A stretch of DNA of 64,000 nt. It comes from Glebionis coronaria. Lineage: Eukaryota; Streptophyta; Magnoliopsida; Asterales; Asteraceae. The translations under genes and the position numbers were made by a program. The stretch lies in assembly GCA_025667525.1 (NCBI GenBank), contig JANFOE010000193.1, positions 1,550,001-1,614,000 on the forward strand, in the 5' to 3' direction. Shown one piece after another: positions 23,691-36,444 of this stretch; position 1 is the first letter of the stretch; each line of letters begins with the position of its first letter. Below the pieces are notes generated by a model. That model saw only the letters and a list, made by a program, of their open reading frames with translations, was not told the DNA's origin and searched no databases.

Positions 23691-24235
23691 AATAGGTCGT
23701 AGTATCTCAGGTCAACTCCATACTTTACTTGTGAATATGTAACTACTGTGAATATTTGTAGTGTGAAAGTATGATAATTTTTCAAGAATTTCTCACGAGA
23801 TTCTAAATCTTTGAAAATATATTATACTCAAGCACTACAACTAACCCTCATTGACTTGAGGGGGAGCATTAACATGTTATATGGCCAACAACGATTTCAT
23901 TTTTTACCTATAGACCGGTTAATCCATTAATATCCAAAATATTAATGGTTAACATTTTGGATAAGGGAGAATATAGGATTAAGGAGACTTGTATTGTAAA
24001 AACATGTGGCTATAAATGAAAAGGACTTAATGGAAAATCCAACTTGATATGTGTTTTGCACATGTTAAGGGGAGCATTTTGATATGAAAAAACACTTAAG
24101 GTATAAAAACTCTTGATATTTATATCACAAGTACCTCAGTGATTTTTAAGGAATTTTCATGGTGACAAATACTTACCCAAAACACACTTAACTCACGATC
24201 ATGTGGTGACAGAATGGTGGTTGGATTAGGTATTA
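23691..24235 (+). other. E0 non-coding tail
   Basis: No gene. Homologous to 20254-20800 of E1, including purine tracts GAGGGGGAGC (near 23860) and AAGGGGAGC (near 24067). It ends at the G0 insertion. Confidence 0.8.
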
Positions 24236-27200
24236 TGTAACACCCCAAATATTCATACTTTAGTTCAGCGGAAGAGTCGTTGGTGTTACAGGATAGCACA
24301 TTACTCAAATTATAGACAACGCTTAAAAATCGCGTCGTTTAATATCAAAGCATTTTCCATTCATTAATATCAAATTTACATAGGTCCTCAGGTCATAGTA
24401 TATCATACAATTTTACAAAACATTTGAATGGAAATTTTATTTGAACGCGGGCCATAAATTCTTGTCGTCTTCTTGAGAATTACCTTCAAGTACCTGAGAT
24501 AAAACATGTTAAAAAGTCAGTGAAACGCCGAGTGAATTCATAGATTTTAATAAAAACCATTAATATATCATTGGTATATAATTATTACCGAAAATAAATT
24601 TGTGCAAATATTTGTAGTAGGCCATAAAATAGGCCAAAGACATTTTATACAACTCTTAGTCGTAAATCATAATATAGGCTTCAGCCTTCAAAACCATTAT
24701 ACGAACCATTGTCGCAAAAACATCATACAATACGTTTTATGACGTTGTATAGAGTTAAATAAAAACCGTTATATGAAAATGGTTATGTAAAACAAAAACA
24801 CGAACAAAATATCAGTAATAAGACCCCGTATTGCTAGTCAGGCAATATATTATAATTCAATGCGTATATCAGTATTTTTGTTATTGGATTATTATAAGCC
24901 GCATGACATTGCTACCTTACTATAACAAACAACGGGTAGCTAACCCGTAATTCCTTTTCCCATCTAAAATAGCGTGTCGTCACAATAATCACACTTATAT
25001 AAATCTTCTCATACATAAATTCGCTTACCACTCAAGGTGGAACGACGGGGATCAACCGTCATGGCGCGAACTGGGGTGATCTTCCCCAAATAGTACTATT
25101 ATATGCATAAGCGTCTACCAAATCCCGGTAGTTCACAATTCATGCTAATGGGACTTTTAGTGACGTAACCTAACTAATAATAATCCATTTCATTCATTCA
25201 TCGGGTCATATAATCATTCATCGGGTCATATAATCATTCGGGTCCATATCAATAAGAAAACAATCGGGACAACTGGTGTCCTATTTTTATTAAAACTAAC
25301 ATGTTATCTCCCTCGCGGGTTTATAAAATATTTCATAAAACATTTAAAGAGTGCGAGGGTTTGAACTCACGTTGATTGGGAAAGGCGGGTTATCGGCGAT
25401 TTGGATGTACGGTACGTGCTTCAATCACGAAAACCTACACAAATAATACTCGTCTTAGACTCTTGTCCAATGACTTTAAAAAATAATGGTTATATATATA
25501 TATGATTTCATAAGTATGATGATGATCAAGTGGGATTTTATCTCTTCATACAACATTATAGTTGTTATTTGTTAGTCAATTTAGACTAGTTATACTAGTT
25601 TTAACTCAATTACATATTAAGGCCCAATAAGCCCATTAAAAGTTCAATTCATTATATTAGCCCATTTATACTTTTAATAATAGGCCTATACTCATATGTT
25701 GAGCCCAAGTGGCTTAAGCCCATGAGTAAGTCCATTAGTGTTTATCCAAACTAGTTGGGCTAATGGTCCAATAAGGTTACTTTGGCCCGTTAAGGTCCAT
25801 AAGTTATAAAGCTCGGGTTTATCGATTTTTACTTGTCAAATGTACTTACATATCATTATATGAGTTCAAAAAATGTTACATTAGACGGGTCCGACCGTCT
25901 AAGTTTTATTTGGCGAAAACGTTAATCTTTTGGTTTTAGCCGAAAAGACGTAAAACTTATATATATAGTTTTATAACTTTAGAAAACATTCGAGTCTTTT
26001 TACTATTATAAAATGCCATGTTTTATTTATCATATTATATAACTCATTTTATATTACTTATTATTAGCTAGTGGGTTTTATGTATTTATTTTATAATAAT
26101 ATTACTTGAGTGCTCATTTTATATTATATACTTTTATTTACAAATCTGATTATCAAAGTCACTTCCACCTTTTTTGCCATATATTGAGTTCTATAAGGAG
26201 ATAGAAGCTCAAATTTGGGCAGCACAAACTACATGATATGTGCTACAAATAACTCCAAGCTAATGCTTAATCATCCTCTAAGTATCTCTAATAATTCTTC
26301 CAAAACAGACTATACAGATTTGTACCTCAATAGTATTTTGATCATATCTTGCTCATTTTAATGATTCCATTGAGTGGCCAACTCACCACATATGTAAAAA
26401 TCATATATCTAACTGTATATTCAATAATCCAAGCCATTTAACCAAGTGTTCATATTGATACTTACTGTTTTATACAGCCCATAAATCTAATCAAGATTTT
26501 AACATTTTAACTTGTAGATTTTAATCTTTTTAACCCAATCTATTAATACAAAATCCCCACATAATACTTTGATCATCATTCATCATCATATACATATACA
26601 TCTAAGAAGAAAATACATGATTACATTTACAAAATAACAAGATGATAGGAAGAAACAATCTCTATACCACCAAAGTGATAAAAAGGTTGAGATTTTGGAT
26701 GAACAAGGCTTGATTCTTGTCACCAAATCTTCAACTTTAGCAATGTACTTTTTGAAATCTTCAAGTGAATGACCACCTTCATGGAAATCAGCCCTTTACT
26801 TCCATAGAAACTCCTTCTTAGTTGTTAAGATCACCTCAAATCACCAAGTCTTCAAAGGGTTATCGTCTATGGTAGAAATTTGATCAATGGTGGTGTTTGG
26901 TGATGGAGAATGGACGGCAAGGAGGAGAGAGTAGAGATATTTGAGAGAGTTTTTGGTTGTTTCCATGTAAGGAAATGAGATAAATGGTTTAGGCTAGTGG
27001 TTTTGTTAGCTTAAGTTGTTTTGGTAAGCTTGGAGGAAAACTGTCCTTTAGGCTTGTATAAGTTTGCCACCAAGGGTGGTGTTGCTAGTTTGGCCGCCAC
27101 TTGTATGAGGGTGGGCAAGTGTAAACTTGTCTCATCCCCATTAATTTACGGGTACTCCTCGATTCTAGTTTCCTTGATTTGCGTGCCCTCGGGTCGTGTT

Positions 27201-27641
27201 ACGAAAAACGTTTTTATAAATTATGATTCAACGGCACAAAACGAATATAATAAAAATTGTTTCATAAAAAACGAAGTTCAAAAGCGTAAATACGTAAACC
27301 TATGGTTTCCGGTTTAATCGTGAAAGACGTTAAATTATGCACGTAAGTCCTAATTTCTTCTCGTAAATTTGTGAGTTCACAAACCAACACAATTTAAAAT
27401 TCCAAAATAATATTCGGGAATAAATTTATTTTTTGAAATGTTGGACTGTCACCAAAAACGGTGTATGTAAACGTAAGCACGTAACATAGAGTTTTCCGGT
27501 TTAGACGTAGTCGATGCTACTTTAAGATGTAAGCCCAAATTTCTTCCAATAAATGAGTGAGTTCATAATATAACATTAAAATAATGATTTTTAATAATAC
27601 TTGAGAATAATATATCGACCATAAATTGACTGATTGTTACA
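24236..27641 (-). repeat. G0 3' LTR (3.4 kb)
   Basis: On the + strand it begins TGTAACACCCC and ends GATTGTTACA, followed by a C/T-rich tract that is the minus-strand PPT. It is homologous to, but clearly diverged from, the G1 LTRs. No protein gene: open frames such as 27021-27317 are chance. A conserved splice-like pair (minus donor at 25370, acceptor at 24494) is discussed in the findings. Confidence 0.9.
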
Positions 27642-28674
27642 ACAGTTACCCCTAAAGAGGATCTTTGTCCTCAAAGATCGATTTATCTTACTACTCGCTT
27701 CTCATAGAATCAAGACACGTGGGCCTATCCTCCACATTCGGTCTTTTCTCACTAGTGTAATTCATTACAATACGCGAGTTTCATCAAACATAACTACGGG
27801 AATACGATCAGGCTTAATGTTGACTTACTTTCTCTATCCATGATGTTCACGGGTTTTTGAAGAATGCAACTTTTCGCCGATCCAAACTTCATTAATAAAC
27901 AATCAGTTTTTCACTTGATAAACATTTTATCAAGTTCGATACGAAACATAATTCATGCAACCCTTGAAGTCCTCGGGTAGATCTAGCTTATATGCCTCTC
28001 AAACCAAATCTTTATATTATCTCGATGGTCCCATACAATGGGGATTTATTTCCCATGATCTTTCAGATCACCAATTCACTTTTCCATGATGAAATTTATT
28101 GGCATAACTTCGCTATCCATCCTACACTTCAAGATCTACATTTCATATACACATAACCTCCTGCCCACTACTAGCAGTAAATAATCAGATCCTAATTTCA
28201 CAATCATTTCAGGTCTCGCGGGTCGGGTATTTTGTAAGGTTAGTTTTGTCATCATAGGCAACCTTAAACCTAAAAGACATGTCCAACTCACAATGGGTGT
28301 ATGTCGGGTATCTTCATCCCATCTCCCACCTACAGATGCTCTTATAGTTAAATCCTCACAAGATTCGATCTTGATCCTAATACGATAATTATCAATGATA
28401 ATCTCCCCAAAGTAAAACGATTATCCCGTTCATTACCAAAGGTCAATTATTCAAACATTAAACAAGACTTCTAGTGTTTGTGTCGTTACTTTACCTCGTC
28501 ACTTCGATTGGGGTGGTAAACAGTACTCTCATCAAGAGTCATTCCCAATAATTTTTAAAGAAATCTCTAAAAATTCGATGCGAAGCGAGGATCTTGATAG
28601 AGTTGATCGATACAGGCACACCATGCTTACACAACTCCTTTAAATACAAAAGAGTCAATTTCTTCATAGAGAAC
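27642..28674 (-). other. G0 internal region, 3' portion, degenerate
   Basis: Begins with the minus-strand polypurine tract (+ strand ACCCCTAAAGAGG). It matches 36445-37440 of G1. No ORF survives. It ends at the L insertion with target AGAAC (28670-28674). Confidence 0.75.
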
Positions 28675-29385
28675 TGATGGTCCACGATACTTGTGCAAAC
28701 ATCGAATCCATGAAGATCTATGAAGAACATTTGCACAATTAAACCAAATGACTAACTAATAACACAAGCTTATACTTTTCATCGTATGTATATCTTATTA
28801 ATAATGAATCAACATATATACATGACTTGTCCGGTTGTTTGCGGAACAACAACCGGGCGATGAATGACAAACTAAACTCCCATGTTCATAGCTAGCTAAG
28901 CTTATGCAACCATGGGAGGATGAAACCCCTATCTACTAAAGTGATACATGTGTGTTTTCTGTGGTGGGAATTATTGACTATTCTATTATAAGGACCACAT
29001 ATATATAGTGGGGTGTGAAGCTTCCTTGAGAAGCTTTAACTAAAATACAAGTAACTAACTTGTAGTCTTCCACTAATACTTTAGACAGACACTTCAGTCA
29101 CTTCTTCAGGTCTTCTAACATCTTCAGGTCTTGTAAAGAAGTATTAGTCTCGAAGAGTTAGTAAGTTTTTATGTCACCACTTACTAACTCCATCATCCTT
29201 GATTCTTTGAACACTTACTAAGATCCGCCTCAGCTAATGACGAGCCTATCTCGTAGACTCTAAAAAACTCTAAAGAATGACACACTGAACTTATAACATA
29301 CGAAGTTTAGTGACTAACACTACTTAGGATACTTTACATCGAAATCCTGTGCAAGGGACAAATCAGGCACTGAATTGGCCCAACA
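28675..29385 (-). repeat. L 3' LTR (minus sense)
   Basis: 711 bp, TG...CA, next to the purine tract (+ strand ATCTCCCCCTA at 29386-29396). On the minus strand it starts TGTTGGGCC, like the TGTTGGG starts of the N1 and E2 LTRs. Confidence 0.93.
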
Positions 29386-32300
29386 ATCTCCCCCTATTTG
29401 GATAGAAAAGTAGCCTAAGTTAAATAGCAGTAAGTGAGTATAAAGGCTTCTTCTTACCGGCTATATTAAAACAAAGTATACCAAGAATAACTAGCTTCAC
29501 TAGTTTAAGTCATCCGCTAACTTGTATCGTCTTGTCCATGTTGTAGTTGTTACTAACCTTATACAATCTCTGATCTTGTATAATGAAAACTTGAACAAAC
29601 TCCCTGATGCTTATATAGTAGAACCCCGAATGATTACTTCACTTCGGTTAAGAGTGGAGTGTATATATGCATGTTCGTTACATATCATATGCCCTCCCCT
29701 AGAATATATAAAGTGTGGCATATTCTATCAATTAAGATCTGGAGTTTATTTACCTTTAAATAACGGAGTGGTCAATGGTTGATGCAGCAACCATAATAGA
29801 TCATAGAGTAAGCTCAGTAACCCATCCTCAGCGACTTGGCTCAATCAACCATATATGTAAACATTTAAGTCCCTGACGGTTGTATGATAGTATGTATGTA
29901 GCGTGAGTAAACTTTATGTTTCTTCAAATAAACATAAGTTTACCTATGTCCTCGTTTCTCTCCCCCTCAAAATTTGCAATGGAACCAAGCAACTTTTGAC
30001 CGGCTACATACTATTACACAATCATAGCGTGATAGTCTTCATCTCGCCTGAAGTACAACTCCCCCTGAATTTCATCTCCTACCAAACGCTGATGTGATCA
30101 AACCCTTATGTTATCAAACCTTTGTATAATCAATGTTTCACCAATTCCCTGTAACACATCCTGGTCTCTCAAAAACTCTGTGGCTAGGGTTACAGCGGCT
30201 AGGGTCACAGCGTTGGGGGGAGGGTGACTGCTGTTGGGGAGGGGGGTGGCTGTGGAAATCAATAGTTATGGAAATCAATAGCTGGAGCAGCCAAATGGCT
30301 GTGGTTTGAGGTAATAACCTGTGAAAATATCTTCTTTCTTTATATTAGTGTGAGAAAATAGTTCCTGAGTGACCAAGTCCTTCAAATGCTGAAGGCTCTG
30401 AAGATAGCATCTTTATCAGCTGGTAGCAGAAGGGGGGGAGGGGGACAGCTGCTGGGGAGGGGGTTAGGACAGCAACAATTTTAGTTGTGGTTAAGGCTGT
30501 GGCTGTGGGTTTAGAATAGGCTGTTGGGTTGTCTAGAGCGGGTTGTCTCCTCATTCACCTCTTGATACTTCATTTGTTGAAGTATATTAATCTTTATCAG
30601 CCTTTGGTGCACCCCACAAAAATCACCCACTGTGTTTTTCATACCTCTGAGGCTGTTGGGACAGCGTCTTGAATGTTGTTGGGGGTAGAGCTGAGCTCTT
30701 AAACTTTCTGGGTGTGAAACCTATGAGTTCTTCATAAATCTCTGGTTGTGGGTTATCCAAACATTTATGAATAGAACGAATCTTCTAAATGTGTTAACCA
30801 TTCACATGCTAACAAATCAAATCCCTGATGTGATTCTACAACGCCTGAAGTCATCGACCCATGATGACCTATTAACATCTGAGGTCATCTACTTCTTTAT
30901 GTAACGACTCCTGATGATCGCTTTTGACCTCTGATGGTTGTAGAAGGCTGAGGTATTCTATACCGATGTGAGTGTCGATCTGTGCGACACATCATATTTG
31001 TTGAACACAACAAAATAAAGCAGCCGTGATGAGGTTGTTTAGGAACCTCTGTCATCAATCATCGTCGGTGTCATCAATCATCGTCTGATGGTATGCATGA
31101 TTGTACCAAACGCTCGATGACACAAACCCATGTAGTCTATCAATCGCCTTTGATAAAGGTCTACAGGCCCGAGTTAAGTCAGCGGGTTCGGGGTTAGGCT
31201 GCGGCTGGGTCAGCGCCTCTGATTTTTTTTAGAGACATGTGTGATAGTTATGGACCTCTGATCATACCCTGATAAATCAACGTCAGTGGCTAAGGGTAGG
31301 GCTTAGCTGGTTAACACATTGCCTTATAGGTCATACACGATGTACACCTGACCCTGAGGTTCTTCGACCTAATATACAGACCTCTGATGATTCAGAGACC
31401 TATGAATATACAACACATATAAGGTTTCACAAAACCTCTAGTCGATGCTTGATATGTTAAACAAACGTCTGATGATAAACACCTGTGTTGTAAATAACTG
31501 TGGTTGTGGCTAAATTCCTCTGTGGCTTGTCAAACGCCCGATGATCAATTACTGTTGGTACTTCATTTCACAAATAATCAACCCAACTAACCAATCTTGT
31601 TTGTTTGGATTCACAACAAATCAACTGCAGCATCAACAACCTCTTTTTGTTTCCCCAGAATAAACATCAACGATGATAAACATCTCGAACGAATATCAAA
31701 GCTGATCATTTACCAGCCACCGTACTCCCTGATAAGCATCAACCCTGATAAACATCAACGGATATGATCATTCACTACAAATCCGTTGTTTTGGTATCAA
31801 TGGTTGTGTCGACGGAAAGTTTTCAGAGATCTAGTTTCCCCTAATAAACCAATAACGACCTCTGTGTATCCCTGACACATTAACAATCGCCAGCATCTGC
31901 ATATCAGGTTTTCATAGTTTCTTTTTTAAGCCAAACACTGAACATTATTCAAGCACCACGTCTCAGTTTTTTTATACTAACTGATGGTTTATCAGCTAAC
32001 AAACTGATATCAACTCTATCATACATAATAAGCAAGGCTTCATCTATTAACGACACCACCAGTTGTCGTTCGATTCACAATACACCACAACATCAACAAC
32101 CTCTTTACCCACATATCAACAACTTCAATACCTGGCGAAGTCGGAAAAAAAATCCACCAATTTCTACTTCTTTAGAACACATCACAACCCTCGTATTATC
32201 TTTATCGCTCACCTCTTTGATTCACCATAAATCAACCAGACAACTTAACCCATCAATCTGATGAAACTTACAAATCGTAAACCAAACGACCTCATCTCAG

Positions 32301-32896
32301 ACAACCAAAAATCGTTTTTCAAATTTAAAAGAATCCAATTCTGTGGCCACAAGAACTGAATCCATCCTTTTTATTCGATTTGATTTTACTTTGGGAAAAC
32401 AGATTGGGTTGTTTGTGGTGGATTTAGATGTAAAGTGATATGTGTAGATCTGGTTTTGGATCTTTTGGGAGATATATGAATCGGTGGTGAGTGGGGAATG
32501 ATTTGGAAAGGTGAATGTGAATAACGATGGGACAAGAAAGAAAGAAGGAAAAAGGTTGAATGAAGGGAGAAGGTAGAATAAAGGAGACGGAGGTGGATTT
32601 ATCTTCTTGTTTATGTGATGATGGATTAGGTGAGAGTGATGGTGGAGTTATTTGTGGGTTTGTGAGATTTTTGTTTATTAGAACCGGTGGGTTTTGTTGG
32701 TGGGTGGGGTAATAGGATAAGGTTTGAGGGGTATTATTTTATCAGGTCAGTAGTGTTCATCTTCCCATAAAAAAAACTACTACTGCTGTGCATATTTTTT
32801 GAACAAACACTATAGATTTTAACCATGTAAAATATGTTATTAGCAGCCATTCGAACGGATCTAGATAAATAAAATCCAACCCGCTCTGATACCAAT
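29386..32896 (-). other. L internal region, no recognisable genes
   Basis: No retroelement protein is visible in any frame. Notable content: two G-rich clusters on the + strand (30215-30247 and 30432-30463); dense short words around CTGATG and CTCTGATGATC (about 30060-31760); and from 32340 to 32720, read on the minus strand, a pyrimidine-rich stretch like a plant 5' UTR leading to a short ATG frame at 32365 (MDSVLVATELDSF, 22 codons). A 38-codon minus ATG frame (MAANNIFYMVKI) lies directly after the PBS and could be a gag remnant, but I do not recognise it. Confidence 0.65.
32883..32894 (-). other. L primer-binding site
   Basis: + strand GCTCTGATACCA, i.e. TGGTATCAGAGC on the minus strand, two bases from the LTR. 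It fixes the orientation of L. Confidence 0.9.
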
Positions 32897-33012
32897 TGAT
32901 GGTCCACGATACTTGTGCAAACATTGAATCCATGAAGATGTATGAAGAACATTTGCACAATTAAACCAATTGACTAACTAATAACACAAGCTTATACTTT
33001 CATCGTATGTAT
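32897..33012 (-). repeat. L 5' LTR, first fragment
   Basis: 116 bp before the G1 insertion. It continues at 52469. The five bases TGTAT (33008-33012) are duplicated at 52464-52468. Confidence 0.92.
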
Positions 33013-36000
33013 TGTAACACCCCCAAATTTATACAACTCAATACAGCGGAAGACTTGTTGGTGTTACGGGATAGCACATTACTCACATCATAGACAACGC
33101 ATAAAAATCGCGTCGTTTAATAATAAATCATTTCCATTCATAAATATCAAAGTTACATCGGTCCCAAGTCATTATATTTCATACAAAGTTTTACAAAGTA
33201 TTTGAATGGAAAATATTGTTTAAGTGCGGGCCATGAATTCTTGTCGTCTTCCCGAGAATTACCTTCAAGTAACTGAGATAAAACATGTTGAAAGAAAAGG
33301 TCAGCGATAACGCCGAGTGAATTCATAGAGTTTAGTAAAATCCATCAACATAATATCAGTATAAAATATTACTGAAAATCATTTTGTACAAATCTTTGTA
33401 ATAGGCCATAAAATAGCCAAAGTCATTTTTATACAATTCCTTATCGAAAATCATAATATAGGCATTTGCCTTAAAAGTCATTATACGAGCCAATGTCGTA
33501 AAAACATCATACAATATGTCTTAGGACGTTGTATGAAAGTAAAAACCGTTATATGAATATGGTTATGAAAACCAAAACACGAACATAATATCAATAGTAT
33601 GACCCTGTATTGCTAGTCAGGCAATACATCGTAATTCGATGCGTCTATTAGTATTTCGTTAATTTTGGATTATTATAAGCCGCATGACATTGTTACCTTA
33701 CTAAACCAACAACGGGTAGCTAACCCGATACTCAATTTGCCCATCTAAAGTAGCGTGTCGTCACAAAGGTCACGCTATGGAAATCTTCTCATACATAAAT
33801 TCGCTTACCAATCAATGTGGCACGACGGGGATCAACCGTCAAGGCGCGAACTGGGGTGATCGTCCCCAAATAGTACTATTATATGCACAAGCGTCTACCA
33901 AATCCCGGTAGTTCACAATTCATGCTAATGGGACTTTTAGTGACATAACCTAACTTTAATAATCCATTTAATTTCATCTATCGGGTCCTTTAATCATTTA
34001 TCGGGTCATACAATCGGGTCATACAATCATTCGGGTCCAAAATCAATAAACAAACAATCGGGACAAATGGTGTCCTATTTTATAAATACTAACATGTTAT
34101 CTCCCTCGCGGGTTTATAAAACATTTATAAAAACATTTAAAAGAGTGCGAGGCTATGAACTCACGTTGATGTGGGAAGGCGGGTTATCGGCAATTTGGAC
34201 GTACGGTACGTGCTTCAATCACGGAAACCTAGACAAATAATACTCGTCTTAGACTCATGTCCAATGACTTCATAAAAATAACAATTATGTATACATATGA
34301 TGATTTTATATATATGATGATCAAGTGGGTTTACATATCCTCATTTACTCATTTTTGTGTTATGTGTCGATAACTTTTATACTAGTTTTCTCGTTTTACC
34401 TATTTACGTGTTTTAGGTCCAATAAGCCTATTATAAGTTATTTAACTTGTTTTAATCCCTTTTATACCTATATTATCAGTATGTATACTTTCCATGTTGG
34501 GCCCAAATGGGTTAAGCCCAATAAGTTCTTTTTACAAGTTTTTATCTTATTTAGTCCAATTATTGTCAAATATGCTTAATTAGCTCGTAAATGTCCGTAT
34601 TTCTTATAGTTCGGGTTTTATCGGTTTTTACTTGTATTAGATACTTATATATCAGTATATGACTTTTATAAACTTTACATTAGACGTGTTTGGTCGTCTA
34701 AGTTTTATTTGGCGAAAAACGTTAATTTTACGACGATAGCCGAAAAAGTCGTAAAAAATCAAGTTTATAGTTTTTATTACTTATAAATATTATTTCACCA
34801 CCATTTATATAATTTATCCAGTTAATTAACCTTTTATATATTTATATAAATAAGTTTTATAAGTTAGTGGGTTTTTATTTTACATTTTATACATTAAAAT
34901 GTGAGTGCTTATATAATAATAATAAACATTAATTCCAAAAATCTGATTTTTATCTTCATGTTCACCATTTTTACCATATCTAGAGTTCTATAATGAGTTA
35001 GAAGCTCATTTTTGGGTGAAATGTTCTTCATATTATGTGCTACATTTAACTTAGTTATAGCTACTGCCCATTTTGAGTTCATCTTGCCTTAACAGTCCCT
35101 ACAGAACTGCTTATTCAGATTAGACCACCTAACTTGTTTTGATCATATCTCACTCATTATTTTGATTCCATTGCATGGCCAACTCTCACATGTGTATAAG
35201 ACCCATAGCTTACTGTAAATGGATTCTACTTCATCAGTTTATCAGTTCATAACATGTTTCTTTAATGTTTTATACAGCCATGTAAATTAAGCAAGATTTT
35301 AGCCTTGTTCTTTATAGTTTTTCACCTTTTTAATCATATTTATCAACACCAAATCCCCACACAACATTTTTATCATCATATAATCATCATATACATATAC
35401 AATAGGAAATAAAATACATGTTTACATAATCAAAATAACAAGAAGATGAGGAGGACAATCTTTATACCACCAAGTTGATGTTGGTTGTGATCAAAACATG
35501 GAATTTGATGGAGAAACTAATGATGCACCAAGACCATCTTCAAGACCACCATTCTTCATAGACACCTTGTGGAAAATCAACCCTACTACTCCATGAAAAC
35601 TTCTCCTTGGTTGTTAAAACTTGCACCAATCTATAGGGCTTTCAAAAGGGCATCATCATATATATAAATAACATATGATTTCATGGTTAAATTTGATCAA
35701 ATGAGGGTTGTTCTTGATGAATATGGGACGAATTTAGAGAGAGAGGAGAGTTTTTATGATGGTTTGCATGTGAAAATGGAAGGAAATGGTAATGTCTAGT
35801 GGTTTTGTTAGTTTAGTGGGAAGAGAAGCTTCAAAATGAAGCTAAGTTACAAGTGTAACTTAGTTTAGTGTAAGGATGCCACATCTTTTGATGTGGTGTC
35901 CCTAGTTAGTGGGGTGGGATAAACTAGTTTTGTCCCATCTCGCTAATTTACGGGTATTCCTCGATTCTAGTTTCCTCGATTTGCGTGCTCTCGGGTCGTT

Positions 36001-36444
36001 TTACGAAAAACGTTATTATAAATTATGAATCAACGGCACAAAACGAATCTAATAAAAATTGTCTCATCAAAAACGGAGTTCGAAAATGTAAATACGTAAT
36101 CCTAAGGTTTCCGGTTTAGTCGTAAAGGACATTAAAATAAAATTTTAAGTCCTAAACTCTTCTCGTAAATTTGTGAGTTTATGAACCAACACAAATTTAA
36201 AATCTCAAAATAATATTCACAGACAAATTTATTTTCTGAAATGTCGGATTGTCACCAAGGACGGTGTATGTAAACGTAAGCACGTAACGTTGAATCCTCC
36301 GGTTTAGACGTAGTCGATGCTACTTCAAGACGTAAATCCAAATTACTTCACAAAAATAAGTGAGTTCATATTGTAACATTAAAATAATGTTTTCAAATAA
36401 ATATTGAGAATAAAATATCAACCATAAATTGACGGATTGTCACA
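33013..36444 (-). repeat. G1 3' LTR (minus sense)
   Basis: + strand TGTAACACCCC...GATTGTCACA. The 84-codon open frame at 34325-34579 recurs at the same place in the other LTR, has no ATG start and no known family, and is not treated as a gene. Confidence 0.95.

Larger units (their letters stand above)
1..24235 (+). mobile_element. E0: old Copia-type retroelement, 3' part only, interrupted by E1
   Basis: Only the 3' portion of this element is visible: most of an extra ORF (1-2694, then 22833-23690) and about 545 bp of non-coding tail ending where the Gypsy element G0 begins at 24236. Everything upstream (LTR, gag, pol) lies before the window. E1 (2695-22827) splits it, and the 5-bp duplication GCTGC at 2690-2694 and 22828-22832 marks the insertion. 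The coding order and tail sequence match the corresponding part of E1 (14103-20800), so E0 and E1 are relatives. Frameshifts and stops show that E0 is the older copy. The 3' LTR is not visible. Confidence 0.85.

Noticed and set aside
30345..30554. Minus-strand 69-codon frame in L
   Set aside because: Pro/Ala-rich reading of the G-rich cluster, with no domain and no support from context.
34325..34579. 84-codon hydrophobic frame duplicated at 50343-50609
   Set aside because: Present twice only because it lies in both G1 LTRs. No ATG start, no known family, and AT-rich DNA favours such hydrophobic frames.
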